NCBI GenBank assembly: GCA_963855995.1
Contig: OY979716.1
Span: 26,093,418 to 26,157,417, forward strand
From: Muricea muricata
Lineage: Eukaryota; Cnidaria; Anthozoa; Malacalcyonacea; Plexauridae
Length of the DNA stretch: 64,000 nt
Direction: 5' to 3'
A program made the translations under genes and the position numbers. This document shows, in pieces, positions 55,055-64,000 of the stretch (positions are counted from its first letter, which is position 1; each line of letters starts with the position of its first letter). The notes under the pieces were generated by a model, which worked only from the letters and a program-made list of their open reading frames with translations, was not told the DNA's origin and made no database searches.

Positions 55055-58000
55055 TTACTCAAACATATGTTCTGACACTGGTGGCAGAGCCACTGGTGTA
55101 CGATGGAATTTCGCTCTTGCTGTCAACTGGCCTCTTTGAGGCAAGGAAGCACGGTTAGCCACGAACACCCCTGGATCACCTCTTCTAGATAAATGAACTT
55201 TATCTAGTCTTTCCACAATTCCAGGTCCCGATGGTTGGTCAAATGATGGCAATTCGAAATCAGTGTATCTAGTTTTTTCCCCAGTCCAGTAAAAAAACTG
55301 CAAGTCTTTGTCAATTCTCTTGTTGAACTCAGTTACAATTTTTGACTGCTCACTGAAGAACTGCTCTAAATAAAAAATATCCCCAAGCATCTCATGTAAG
55401 AGAGAAAAGAAACATTCAACATCATCACTTGAAGAAGATCGTGGGTGTTCCAGTGGAATGGACCTTGTAAGGTATTCTTGCCTACGTAATCGTCGACTTT
55501 CTAAGTTTGCCACAAGCCCAACAATCACCTCCCTTGTAAAGCCACAAATACCCTTTATAGGTATAAATGTAAAAAATAGATTGTTTTTTTTTAATTTACA
55601 CGTGTAATGGAGATGATAACATTAATTAAACCAACTGTACATAGCTACATGCATTTGTACAAGCTTGTTCACTTATTAGATTACACAAACACAAGTCAAT
55701 ACTGACCTGTTTACATCTAACAAACTATAATCTGGTATCTCAGACTGTCTGTGCCATGGAATCCAATCATCAAGGATCCACATTTTCATTTCCTCACACT
55801 ACCGATGGCGGTCTGTATCAGACAGCCCTCTCCCATCAGCAGCTTTATGCCAATTACGAATTATCTGTATAACATTCGCACCACTTGTATGTCCCTTAAT
55901 TTAAAAATCTTGATATCATAAGTATGTACTGGTATAAACCTATATCTATCTATCTGTTCTGTACCTTTCTTTCAAGGAATGATACAACATTGCACGAAAT
56001 GACACGTTCGCAGTCAGGGACAGACTGCTTGTTTTTTCCCATAGTGCTTCATACGTCAGCTCAGTTGACTCATCATGAAGTGCTTCTTTCATGAATCTCA
56101 AATCAATTCCAGGAATAAGGTCTTCTCGAAGACATCCAATAATCCTTTTGAGCAAGTGATTATGATCTTCGCGATGATGGACATACTCTGATGCGTTTCC
56201 ATTAAGCTCTGGTTGGTAAAGGTTGCATGAGAAGTCAGCAGGATCTTCCGGGATTTCTTTCAGCCGGTTTACCTCCTTTCTGAACACGTAAATTGCCAAA
56301 ACTGATTTCAGCACTTCAGTTGTTGTTTCTTTCCGCCCTTTTACCCACGCATGAGGATCATATGAGAAACGAAACAGTTTCCTCCTCAACATGTAACAAG
56401 CATCTTCTAATGGCACATTTCCATCTTTCATGAATGCATGTAACCATTGCAAATCACTAATCGGAATGGAAGGGTGATGTTTCAAAGGAGTGCCTATAAC
56501 AAAAGAAATGAGAAACCATATACTAACAAAGAAAGAGTAGAGGTACCGGTGCGAAATTTTTTCTCTTATACGTTCCTTAAACCAATAAGTTTAGTGCACA
56601 GGTCATAGAACCTTAGTTCACTAGGTAAACAGCATGATTGTACATATAATTTACCACCCCAGTTAATCAATACATTCTCTGTTTAGATTTTTTATTATTA
56701 CCATGTCAAAATTTCTTGACATTTATTGGTTAAGAGGTGTACAAATATTTCATTAATTGTACAGCAGTAAAGAATGTTCAAACAAAATAGCAGAAAGCTG
56801 GGAAAGGTATTCCAACAAATGGAAGTGCTTCAGATGAATTAAAGCGAAAGTACTGGATAAAATAGAAAGAAAATTATGCAATGTTGCTCGAAAATAATCA
56901 TGCAATGTTGCTCCAACAGTTTGGATTAATAGTATTTGCCCCGGCAGCTTGTCCAATTTTGCCAAAATTTTTAAACATCACTCATACTTTTAATCCCAAA
57001 ATGTACTCGCCATGGCATGATTACCTATACTTACTATACCAAGCATTTATCATGTACATATAATTCTAGCTTCAATGTTTCCATGATTTACCTTGTTCAT
57101 CTACTGTAAAATATTCAGTTATGCGTCCAGCTGAAATAGACTTTACACACTTTTTTGCTTCTTTAATGACCTCAATTATTGACACTGGTCTATTTTGTCC
57201 TTTGGTACGAATTAGAGAATTGAATTCTCCATCCGTGGTAAACCCTGATAAAAAATATAGGAATAACGAAATGCTTACAAAATACAAGGCAATTGACACA
57301 AGTAAGAGTTGTTTTTCTTCTTTGACTTCACTTTCAATCATTTTGAACTAAGGATAAAAATGCTAAAATAAATGTTCAAGTGAAAGATAAGAGTTTTCCA
57401 AATGCATTGATTAAAATAGAAACACTAAAAATGATTCATGCAAGCAAGTTTTTGCACTATTAGTCACATACAATGCTTTTTTTAAGCATTGTTCATACTT
57501 TGATTCAAGTGACACTGTTATTTTATTTTTAATATAATTGAAGAAGCATTGATTAACATACCAACTACTTTCATTTCCAATTTTTCCATGGCACATTCCA
57601 CTTCTGATTCCAGTTCCCTCATTTTATTATCTGCTATAGACCCATAAGGCATGAAACGAATAGGCACAGCATATGGTTTTCTGTTTCTCAATTCATCAGA
57701 TACCAAAAAAAACCAAAAAAAGTGTAGCTGGTGTTCTTTTTTTTGTGTAAAGGCCACGAAGGTATTCTAGAAGTTTGGGTTTCAATGCAAGCATAGACTT
57801 CTTGGCATTGCCTTGATCACCATTTAGCATCTGTGACTGCATAATGGATAAGGAGTTGATAAATTCATTTGCTTGTTTATTGAGCATTTCAAATCCAGTG
57901 ACACCCCATGCAAGTTGCATCAGGGTAGATTCTTTCTTCCCAGGGACATAAACAACCTTCTGATAAGCATCCTTTGCTATTTTGCCATTGTCATTAATAA

Positions 58001-60964
58001 AGTTCAAGTCCTCAAGCAATGCCATCTTCAATTTATCAAATCCTACTGCTACATTCAATTGCCGAATGGAATTGCATCTTGCAGTGTATTCTTTATACAG
58101 CAACTGCAAGGTTCCTGATCCAAGATCTTCATCTCCTGACCACTCACCACGGACACTTTCTCTTTGCCCTGACCGCACATCACATGCGTCCGCCTTTATC
58201 CACCATCTGCCAGATGGATTATTCTTCTTTGCTTGCTTAAGAACATCTACCTAGGATTTGTAATTAATTTAGCATGATTAGAATTACTTAGAGTGGCTTT
58301 AGAGGTAAAGAATAATGGTTTAGACATTTAGGAAATCTTGTAGATATAGTGAGGTATTGTGTAAAAAAAGATGGACATTAACTAATGAGAAGATAATACA
58401 GATAAAACCCCAAACTGTGTTTAGTGTTTACCTGAACATCAACCATCTTCGTAATTTTTTTTGAGGCATTATGCAACTGGATAGACCTCACACCAAGGCT
58501 AGCAACATTTACTTTGCTCTTAAAAAAAGAAATGGTACTTTAAAAAATACAGCCTTACTTAACCTTTTAGCATTGCAGAACAAGAGAAAATGACTGTTAT
58601 GTATCTTACACTTTTGTACATTCCTGGGGGGGAAGACAGGGGGTGCTGCCCCCTAAATATCAGTTCAACACACAAAAAATGTTCAATTCTCTAAAAATAT
58701 TTTAACCCCCTTAGTTTTCAGCACAATAAATAGTCTACTAAATATCGGTATCCATCTGTCAATCTACGTAAATAACTTTGAGCCTATCATGTGATTCCCA
58801 TTTGTGTGGAAGGAACCTCAGTCTACAACTTTCTGAACCAAAAAGACCTGCCCAGATTAAGCTTTACTTTGCATATATGCTAGAGGTTGGACCGTAATAG
58901 GGAGTCTAGAGAGCAGAAATCAAAGCGAAGAGTCATCCCCCCAACAAAAATTATGGCACCACCCAAGGAAAAATATGAAAAAAATCCACCTAGTATGCCT
59001 TTGCATAATATCAAACCTTACTATTTGGTATATATCCTTAATCATCACACTGTAGCTACAAAAAAGGGGCTAATTACATGACGTGAATCATCCTCTGAGG
59101 TTAGGCTAGTAGTCATCGCCTTTAATGTATTAAACTTCCATGGGTTAACAAATTTCTGCTGGGTTACTTTTGGTTGTATGCCATGGTATTCCTCCATTAA
59201 TTGTCGATCAGGCTGCACATCTGGAATCTCACTGCCAGATGTCTCTTGTGGTTGTGACCATAAGTGTGAAACCCTAACATTTCCCATTTCATTTAGATCA
59301 GCTTGCTGCACACTGCTACCTTGTTGTTGCTCGCTAACAGTGGTTGTTTCCAAAACTTGTCCATCAGTACAAGAGTCTTGCAACAGTTCACTTTCTAAAA
59401 GGATAATAGTAGTTTTCATTTATTTACTGCTTGAAATCTCAGTTATTTTGTTTTGCCTAAAGCTGATTCAAATTTACTACTGCACACTGCTACCTTGCTG
59501 TTGCTCGCTAACAGTGGTTGTTTCCAAAACTTGTCCATCAGTACAAGAGTCTTGCTACAGTTCACTCTCTAAAAGGATAATAGTAGTTTTCATTTATTTA
59601 CTGCTTGAGATCTCAGTTGTTTTGTTTTGCCTAAAGCTGATTCAAATTTACTACTAATGAATTTATTCTTATCAAAGCTTTTCGCAGTGGAAAATATATT
59701 CAGGTTTGTTAAAAAAAGACTAACCATGTAAGTACGCCAGGAGTAAGATTTTCATATGATACTGGAATTGTGCATTAAATACCTGAATGTGAAATAATCT
59801 CTTCGATATTACCATCATTCAGAGAATCAGATAGATCTATTCCACTGAAATTTAAAGCATCTTGCAAAATGCTAATTTGAACCCCTTCTGGATTGTTGTG
59901 GTCTTCTTTAACATCATATTGCCAGTATGGTCCTCGAAATAGACACATCCATTTGTGACAAAAATGTGCAAATATTGTAGAGAGCCACTGTACATAATGG
60001 TCTTCAATGCCAAGCTTTTGGGAACTGTCTGCTGCAAAAAAATCTTAAATTGTAATCAATTAAACCAAAGGGCATTTGATTTAATGGCATCCTCGTCTGA
60101 GTAATGTCATCTTGTCGTTTCTCAAAGCATTTCGACAAACTATAAAGCAAGTTTTTCTTGCCTTCTTGTTGCAGTGTTGTCATGGCATTTAAACTTTTAT
60201 CAAGAAAATCACTCTGTACAAAGTTCAACAAATCCATTCCTCCAAAATCTATGACCAGAAGTTTATAAAGATAGTTTAATAATTGCTTCTTCAATCTTTG
60301 GGACATGCTACACTTGAAGCTTGTGATAAAATTTTGTACAATGTCACCAAGTGTCCCTCTGGTGTTTTTGGCTGAGTCCTTACAAGGTGATTCTCTGAAA
60401 ATGGGTGAAAGATTATCATTGTAATAGTTGAACACAGCATCTGGACTTGATGGTACAGGTATATAAGAGTTAACAGAATCCAGTACATAATCTATTTCAA
60501 AATCTTTCTCAGCATCACCCAATGTTTGATATTCCTTGGCCAGACTTTTAAGTACTCTGGTTCTACATGAACTTCCTAAAGAAGAGGAATAAATACTATT
60601 GACAAAAAATACATTCTCAAGCCATAATTACAAAGTGAAATATATTGTGCACATAGTTACCAGTTCGTTGGGATCTACATGAATTGTTTATTTCTTGCGC
60701 ACATCCATCCCAGAATTTAGGATCTTTAGTAGTAGGCCACTTGTCATTCCATGCGTCCTTCCAGTACAGGCAAATATATTGCACCAAAATGCTGGTTTCT
60801 TGCTTGGTCCATGGTACTGGTCTTTCTTTCTTAAATTGTAAAGAACTTTCTGTGGTTTCTTTGAAAAGGCTTTTCCTTAAACTACATTCATATGAAGCCA
60901 TTTTAGGTTTTGGTTTCCCTGGACTATCGCCAGTTGACAGCTCAAAACGCCTCTTCGAAGTCAT
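55055..60964 (-). pseudogene. Nine-exon Myb-domain protein of the Academ-like element (putative transposase)
   Basis: Exons, in coding order: 60964-60661, 60575-59783, 59394-59078, 58518-58432, 58250-57562, 57244-57092, 56493-55965, about 55894-55707, 55552-55055; about 1,180 residues. Exon 1 holds a Myb/SANT-like domain (PWTKQETSILVQYICLYWKD). Later blocks: RMPLNQMPFGLIDYNL, then GRWWIKADACDVRSGQRESV with EWSGDEDLGSGTLQLLYKEY, then SDELRNRKPYAVPIRFMPYG, VGFTTDGEFNSLIRTKGQNR, HHPSIPISDLQWLHAFMKDG, SIPLEHPRSSSSDDVECFFS, ending PVALPPVSEHMFE. I recognise it as a recurrent uncharacterised invertebrate family; the conserved acidic residues and element context suggest the transposase. Breaks: one extra T near 60044-60050, an A/T-run shift near 57715-57735, TAG in exon 8 (HR-stop-CEEM), and a misphased exon 7-8 junction. 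Confidence 0.78.
59307..59654. repeat. 174-bp tandem duplication over an exon start
   Basis: Copies at 59307-59480 and 59481-59654 differ at only a handful of positions. Each contains an acceptor TTTTAG and the start of exon 3 of the minus-strand gene. In the upstream (distal) copy the codon after ELL-type start is TAG, so only the proximal copy can be used. Confidence 0.92.
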
Positions 60965-61396
60965 ATTGTTTGTGTCAATTCACTGTTAAAATAGGCATTG
61001 TATAATGAGAAATAGCAGATAAACCGTTCGAGGTGCGTTGGGGTGCGATATATTTTTTGGATACCTCGTGCTTTATAGAGCACTACTGTATAAGAAAAAC
61101 CACAAATTTTTCTTCCTTTCTGGATATTTACAAGAATATTTGGACGCTAGTAAACTTCTATATCGAGACATGTCAACTATAGGTCAATTTAAATCGAGAA
61201 TATTTTTTAACACAAACGTGATATGGGGAATCTTTTAAGCATATAACCTCCACGAGTTTCTGTTTTATTGCAGCACTGAAAGAACTTTAAATAATAACAA
61301 AATACAAGAAGGAAATTTATAGATAAACTTACCATCTTGAAACACAATTTGCATTCCATCGCGGCAAAATAACAAAAAATGCCCCCACAGCGCTTT
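60965..61396 (-). promoter_or_regulatory. Presumed 5' region of the minus-strand element gene
   Basis: 432 bp between the ATG at 60964 and the right terminal repeat. No other gene is seen. Promoter location is inferred from position only; no element-specific motif is recognised. Confidence 0.35.
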
Positions 61397-61421
61397 GCGG
61401 TCGTATTGCGCACACCGCCTG
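61397..61421 (-). repeat. Right terminal inverted repeat of the Academ-like element
   Basis: Reverse complement identical to 51712-51736, followed directly by AATGTAAAT. Confidence 0.92.
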
Positions 61422-61430
61422 AATGTAAAT
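61422..61430. repeat. Right 9-bp target-site duplication of the Academ-like element
   Basis: AATGTAAAT, identical to 51703-51711. Confidence 0.92.
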
Positions 61431-61520
61431 GTAGAATGATGGCATCACAAGCTATATATATTCGTTGTTCATAGTGTATTACAGATCGGATTTCATTGAA
61501 TTATTTTTACAATTTCATAG

Positions 61521-61995
61521 AAAGATGAAAGAATTAGATAAAACTAGAATCAAGTCCGATGCTGATGCTGTTGCAAACGTCATGGAGTTGGTAGATACAA
61601 TGATAAATCCGTTTGATAACGAATATCAATCATTGGTACACTTGTCAAATGGAACTGTTGCTCCTATTGGCGTCGCAACCGACGTGAAAAACATGCATGA
61701 CAAGGGAGAAGCTGCTGCAATGAGCTATATGAAAACAAATATCTTGTTTTCGAAGCCTGATATCTATAACCCCATTAAGAAGCTAAATTTACGAACATTT
61801 TCCTCAGTATACAAGAAGATCACTAGCAAAACAAAGAATGGCGAAATCGTGGCGTTAAAAAATTCCAAGACGTTGTTTGCAAAGATGGTCCTTATAGCAC
61901 AGAATAGACATCTCGACATGAAAGATATTCTACAGTATTCGCTAAGGCCATTCCCTTCGCTATTGGCAACGGTGGAAGGACATCTCGTCAAAACG
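61521..61995 (+). CDS. Exon F of the interrupted transposon-family gene
   Basis: Begins after TTTCATAG with the single base completing exon E's split codon, then KMKELDKTRIKSDADAVANV, INPFDNEYQSLVHLSNGTVA, DIYNPIKKLNLRTFSS, LFAKMVLIAQNRHLDMKDIL and ATVEGHLVKT, ending at a GTAAGT donor at a codon boundary. The exon itself is undamaged. Further exons must lie beyond the LINE that follows. Confidence 0.75.
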
Positions 61996-62033
61996 GTAAG
62001 TCAAAGTTACTCAATCTGCTGGAAAGTGAAATA

Positions 62034-64000
62034 ATAATAATAATAATAATTTATTTCTTAAATGCGCATTTATAAAAATTCTCAATGCTCATTACAATAG
62101 TAGAACTAAATTATTAATAGTATGTACAGATAAAATTATGTAATAAAAACCTGATATAGAAAACTTAAAAACTAACTATAAACTTGATTAAAAAGGAAAG
62201 TCTTAAGTTTATTTTTAAAAATATTAATTGATGTCTCAAGTCTCAATTCATCAGGAAGACTATTCCAAACCACCGAACCAGCCTTCCTAAATGTTCTATC
62301 TCCGTACGTTTTCGTTATCGTCCTAGGTTCTTCCAGTAAACTTTTAGAAGCAGATCTTAGGCACCGCGAAGGCTTATGAATTTTCAGAAGGTCCCGAATA
62401 TAAGATGGAGCAAGATTGTTTACAGCTTTAAATGTTATTAGCCCGAGTTTAAATTTGATACGGCTTTGTATAGGAAGCCAATGAAGTTCTTTCAAAATGG
62501 GGGTAATATGCTTTCTTTTGTTTGACCTGGTCACAATTCTAGCGGCTGTATTTTGTACATGTTGTAGTTTCTCAATTTCACGTTGTGGAAGCCCATAGAG
62601 GAGACTGTTGCAATGATCAAGACGCGTTGTGACAAAAGCATGAACCAAATGCTCCGCAGTCGATTGGTCAAGGTATTTCCGTATCATGCCAATGTTCCTT
62701 AAAGCAATATAAGCTGTTTTACAGATTGAATTAACATGACTCTTTAAAGAGAGATTTTCGTCCACAATAGCACCAAGGTCTCGGGCTTCGGTCTTAATAC
62801 GAATTAAGCTATCACCAAAATAAACATTGGGAGGAGCTGGACATGATTTAGCATAAGCAGAATGTACATAGATAGCTTCAGTTTTTCCATCATTTAAAAC
62901 CAACTTGTTTTGAAGGCACCAAGCCTGAATGTCATGAAGACAATGTTCAAGACGCTGAATAGCCGTGTCAGAATCGTGTTTCTTTAGGATGATATAGAGT
63001 TGAGTGTCATCAGCATAAATCATAGCATCAATGCCATGGGCAGCAAAGATATCTTCTAGAGGAGACACATAGAGCGAAAAAAGCAATGGCCCAAGAACCG
63101 ATCCCTGAGGGACACCTTGTAATAACGGAGTTGACACCGAAGCTTTACCATTAATTTTTACGTACTGAATTCGAGAGGTGAGATATGACCGAAACCATGA
63201 TAAGGCTGTATCACAAATTCCAAAGCGAGATTCCAAGCGGTCAAGTAGGATTTGATGGTCAATTGTATCGAAAGCTGCAGAAAAATCAAGCATTACTAAA
63301 AAAGCTTGATGGCCAGAATCAAGTGCCTCTAGAAGATCATTATGAACACGTAAGAGAGCTGTTTCAGTACTATATCCCTTTCTAAACGCTGATTGAAGAT
63401 TTGGATATATTTTATTTTCCATTAGATAATCCACAAGTTGAGGAGATACAACGCGTTCAATTATTTTCGATATAAACTGCAAATTTGAAATTGGACGAAA
63501 AATACTCATATCTTCAGGATCCATCGATACTTTCTTTAAAACAGGTGCAAGTTGAGAAACTTTCAAGGAATCTGGCATATATCCACCACCCAAGGATAAA
63601 TTGACAATCTTCGTAATAGGTGTTAACAACACATGAAGACACTTTTTCAAGATCACAGTTTGAACTGGATCTAATTCACAAAACTTCGTAGGAGACATCA
63701 GAACAATCTGTTTGATGTAGTCTTCTGCTACAGTCACGAAAGATGAAAACCTTGAATTGTAGGTACATGGAGGGAGAAAAATATTCGGTTCTAAAACAGG
63801 AAGTTCGCATAATCCGCTATGAAGTCTGTGAATCTTATCATTGAAATAAGTAAGAAATTGGTTGGCTGGGTCATGTAGAGAGGACGGGAAAGTATTTGCC
63901 CTTTTTGCTCTAGTCATTAGTTCAACTTCGCGAAAAAGAGACCGCTGATCAGAATACTGAAGCGATTTCGATGATATGAGGTTTTTATGTCGTTCAATCG
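62034..64000 (-). mobile_element. CR1/L2-type LINE, 3' part, running off the window
   Basis: The 3' end is an (AAT/ATT)n microsatellite at 62034-62050, then about 120 bp of 3' UTR, then the reverse-transcriptase frame on minus. The 5' end lies beyond position 64000. Inserted in the intron after exon F. Its 3' end resembles the LINE pieces flanking the BEL/Pao element. Confidence 0.88.
62172..64000 (-). CDS. LINE reverse transcriptase (ORF2 C-terminal half), open to the window edge
   Basis: At least 581 residues without a stop from an internal Met at 63917, and the frame stays open upstream to 64000. The reverse-transcriptase blocks are all present: FRPISNLQFISKIIERVV, LVMLDFSAAFDTIDHQILLD (first Asp), LLQGVPQGSVLGPLLFSLYV, MIYADDTQLYI (catalytic YADD), LVLNDGKTEAIYV, LGAIVDENLSLKSHVNSICK. 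The C-terminal region LDHCNSLLYGLPQREIEKLQ, HVQNTAARIVTRSNKRKHIT and LHWLPIQSRIKFKL is typical of CR1/L2/Rex-group LINEs. It copies element RNA at a nicked target. The endonuclease domain is off the window. No damage seen, so it may be a young copy. Confidence 0.92.
   Translation of the reverse strand, partial: IERHKNLISSKSLQYSDQRSLFREVELMTRAKRANTFPSSLHDPANQFLTYFNDKIHRLHSGLCELPVLEPNIFLPPCTYNSRFSSFVTVAEDYIKQIVLMSPTKFCELDPVQTVILKKCLHVLLTPITKIVNLSLGGGYMPDSLKVSQLAPVLKKVSMDPEDMSIFRPISNLQFISKIIERVVSPQLVDYLMENKIYPNLQSAFRKGYSTETALLRVHNDLLEALDSGHQAFLVMLDFSAAFDTIDHQILLDRLESRFGICDTALSWFRSYLTSRIQYVKINGKASVSTPLLQGVPQGSVLGPLLFSLYVSPLEDIFAAHGIDAMIYADDTQLYIILKKHDSDTAIQRLEHCLHDIQAWCLQNKLVLNDGKTEAIYVHSAYAKSCPAPPNVYFGDSLIRIKTEARDLGAIVDENLSLKSHVNSICKTAYIALRNIGMIRKYLDQSTAEHLVHAFVTTRLDHCNSLLYGLPQREIEKLQHVQNTAARIVTRSNKRKHITPILKELHWLPIQSRIKFKLGLITFKAVNNLAPSYIRDLLKIHKPSRCLRSASKSLLEEPRTITKTYGDRTFRKAGSVVWNSLPDELRLETSINIFKNKLKTFLFNQVYS

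Larger units (their letters stand above)
51712..61421. mobile_element. Academ-like DNA transposon, 9,710 bp, with terminal inverted repeats and 9-bp duplication
   Basis: Terminal inverted repeats at 51712-51736 and 61397-61421 are identical over 25 bp and begin CAGGCGGTGTGCGCAATACG. Perfect AATGTAAAT duplications flank them. Two convergent genes fill the element: an EXO1/FEN1-like nuclease with HIRAN domain (plus, 51871-54637) and a nine-exon Myb-domain protein of about 1,180 residues (minus, 55055-60964). An XPG-family nuclease beside a long putative transposase, CAGG-type ends and an 8-9-bp duplication fit the nuclease-bearing branch of Academ as I remember its description; this assignment is inference. 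Both genes carry a few inactivating changes, so the copy is probably dead. It lies in the E-F intron of another transposon-family gene. Confidence 0.88.
44806..61995 (+). pseudogene. Multi-exon transposon-family protein, decayed and interrupted by two insertions
   Basis: Exons: A 44806-45309, B 45851-46551, C about 49343-50050, D 50407-50913, E 51129-51359, F 61521-61995; the gene continues beyond F. Splice phases agree where testable (A-B phase 0, E-F split codon). Landmarks: AVSYHLSCYRNFT and CLICKK in A; AKYHKKCYQKYT and SIPAKLFNFIAWTVGF in B; IVWDNNDFNEETLTGKGTTH and PEIVLVFDEAIYAK in C; IESGIVAPGSVKAVLTGKQY in D; DQTIEQMVNKDSKTKGGIVG in E; NPFDNEYQSLV and DIYNPIKKLNLRTF in F. This is a large invertebrate repeat-associated family, possibly DUF6589-like transposases; function unproven. 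Breaks: TGA 46172, shift near 46343, insertion 46552-49341, TGA 50008, shifts near 50712 and 51197, and a 9.7-kb insertion between E and F. Confidence 0.75.

Overview
This is a stretch of an invertebrate animal nuclear genome. It is AT-rich, genes are split by GT-AG introns, and most of the recognisable coding DNA comes from animal-type transposable elements (BEL/Pao, Penelope-like, CR1/L2-type LINEs, ISL2EU, an Academ-like element, mariner-type MITEs). There is a single plausible host enzyme gene, an orphan exon with a P2X7-type C-terminal domain, and no bacterial operon, tRNA or rRNA. A cnidarian or similar early-branching or lophotrochozoan animal fits, but the species cannot be fixed from sequence alone.

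Layout. 1-10.6 kb: mostly non-coding, with a 430-bp GGGGGGA minisatellite inside an inverted-repeat element (2.7-3.3 kb), the P2X7-type exon (4.7-5.2 kb, minus) and a mariner-type MITE (6.1-6.5 kb). 10.67-21.5 kb: an apparently intact four-exon gene for a soluble decarboxylase of the phosphatidylserine-decarboxylase/PsiD (pyruvoyl) family. Its second intron hosts a 3.3-kb foldback element flanked by TTAA, itself holding smaller palindromes. 23-28.5 kb: a Penelope-like remnant with terminal inverted repeats, hairpin repeats, two LINE fragments, and a dead copy of exon 2 of the decarboxylase gene.

29.17-34.71 kb: a complete but decayed ISL2EU-type DNA transposon, with a SWIM/YqaJ-nuclease/PHD gene on plus and a THAP-DDE transposase on minus, both with several in-frame stops. 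It abuts a nested foldback element (34.7-35.9 kb). 36.17-41.96 kb: a decayed BEL/Pao retrotransposon (minus) inserted in a LINE 3' end. 42.6-44.2 kb: two inverted-repeat elements.

44.8-62.0 kb: nested transposons. A decayed multi-exon gene of a transposon-like family (exons at 44.8, 45.9, 49.4, 50.4, 51.1 and 61.5 kb) is interrupted first by a minisatellite-bearing insertion (46.55-49.34 kb). It is interrupted again, inside one intron, by a 9,710-bp element (51712-61421) with identical 25-bp terminal inverted repeats and a perfect 9-bp target duplication. That element carries an EXO1/FEN1-like nuclease joined to a HIRAN domain (plus) and a nine-exon Myb-domain protein (minus), in convergent arrangement. 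In gene content and duplication length it resembles the Academ superfamily (XPG-nuclease branch). The window ends in a LINE with an open reverse-transcriptase frame (62.03 kb to the edge, minus).

Splice sites and reading frames below were derived by hand; family names rest on motif recognition, not on a database search.
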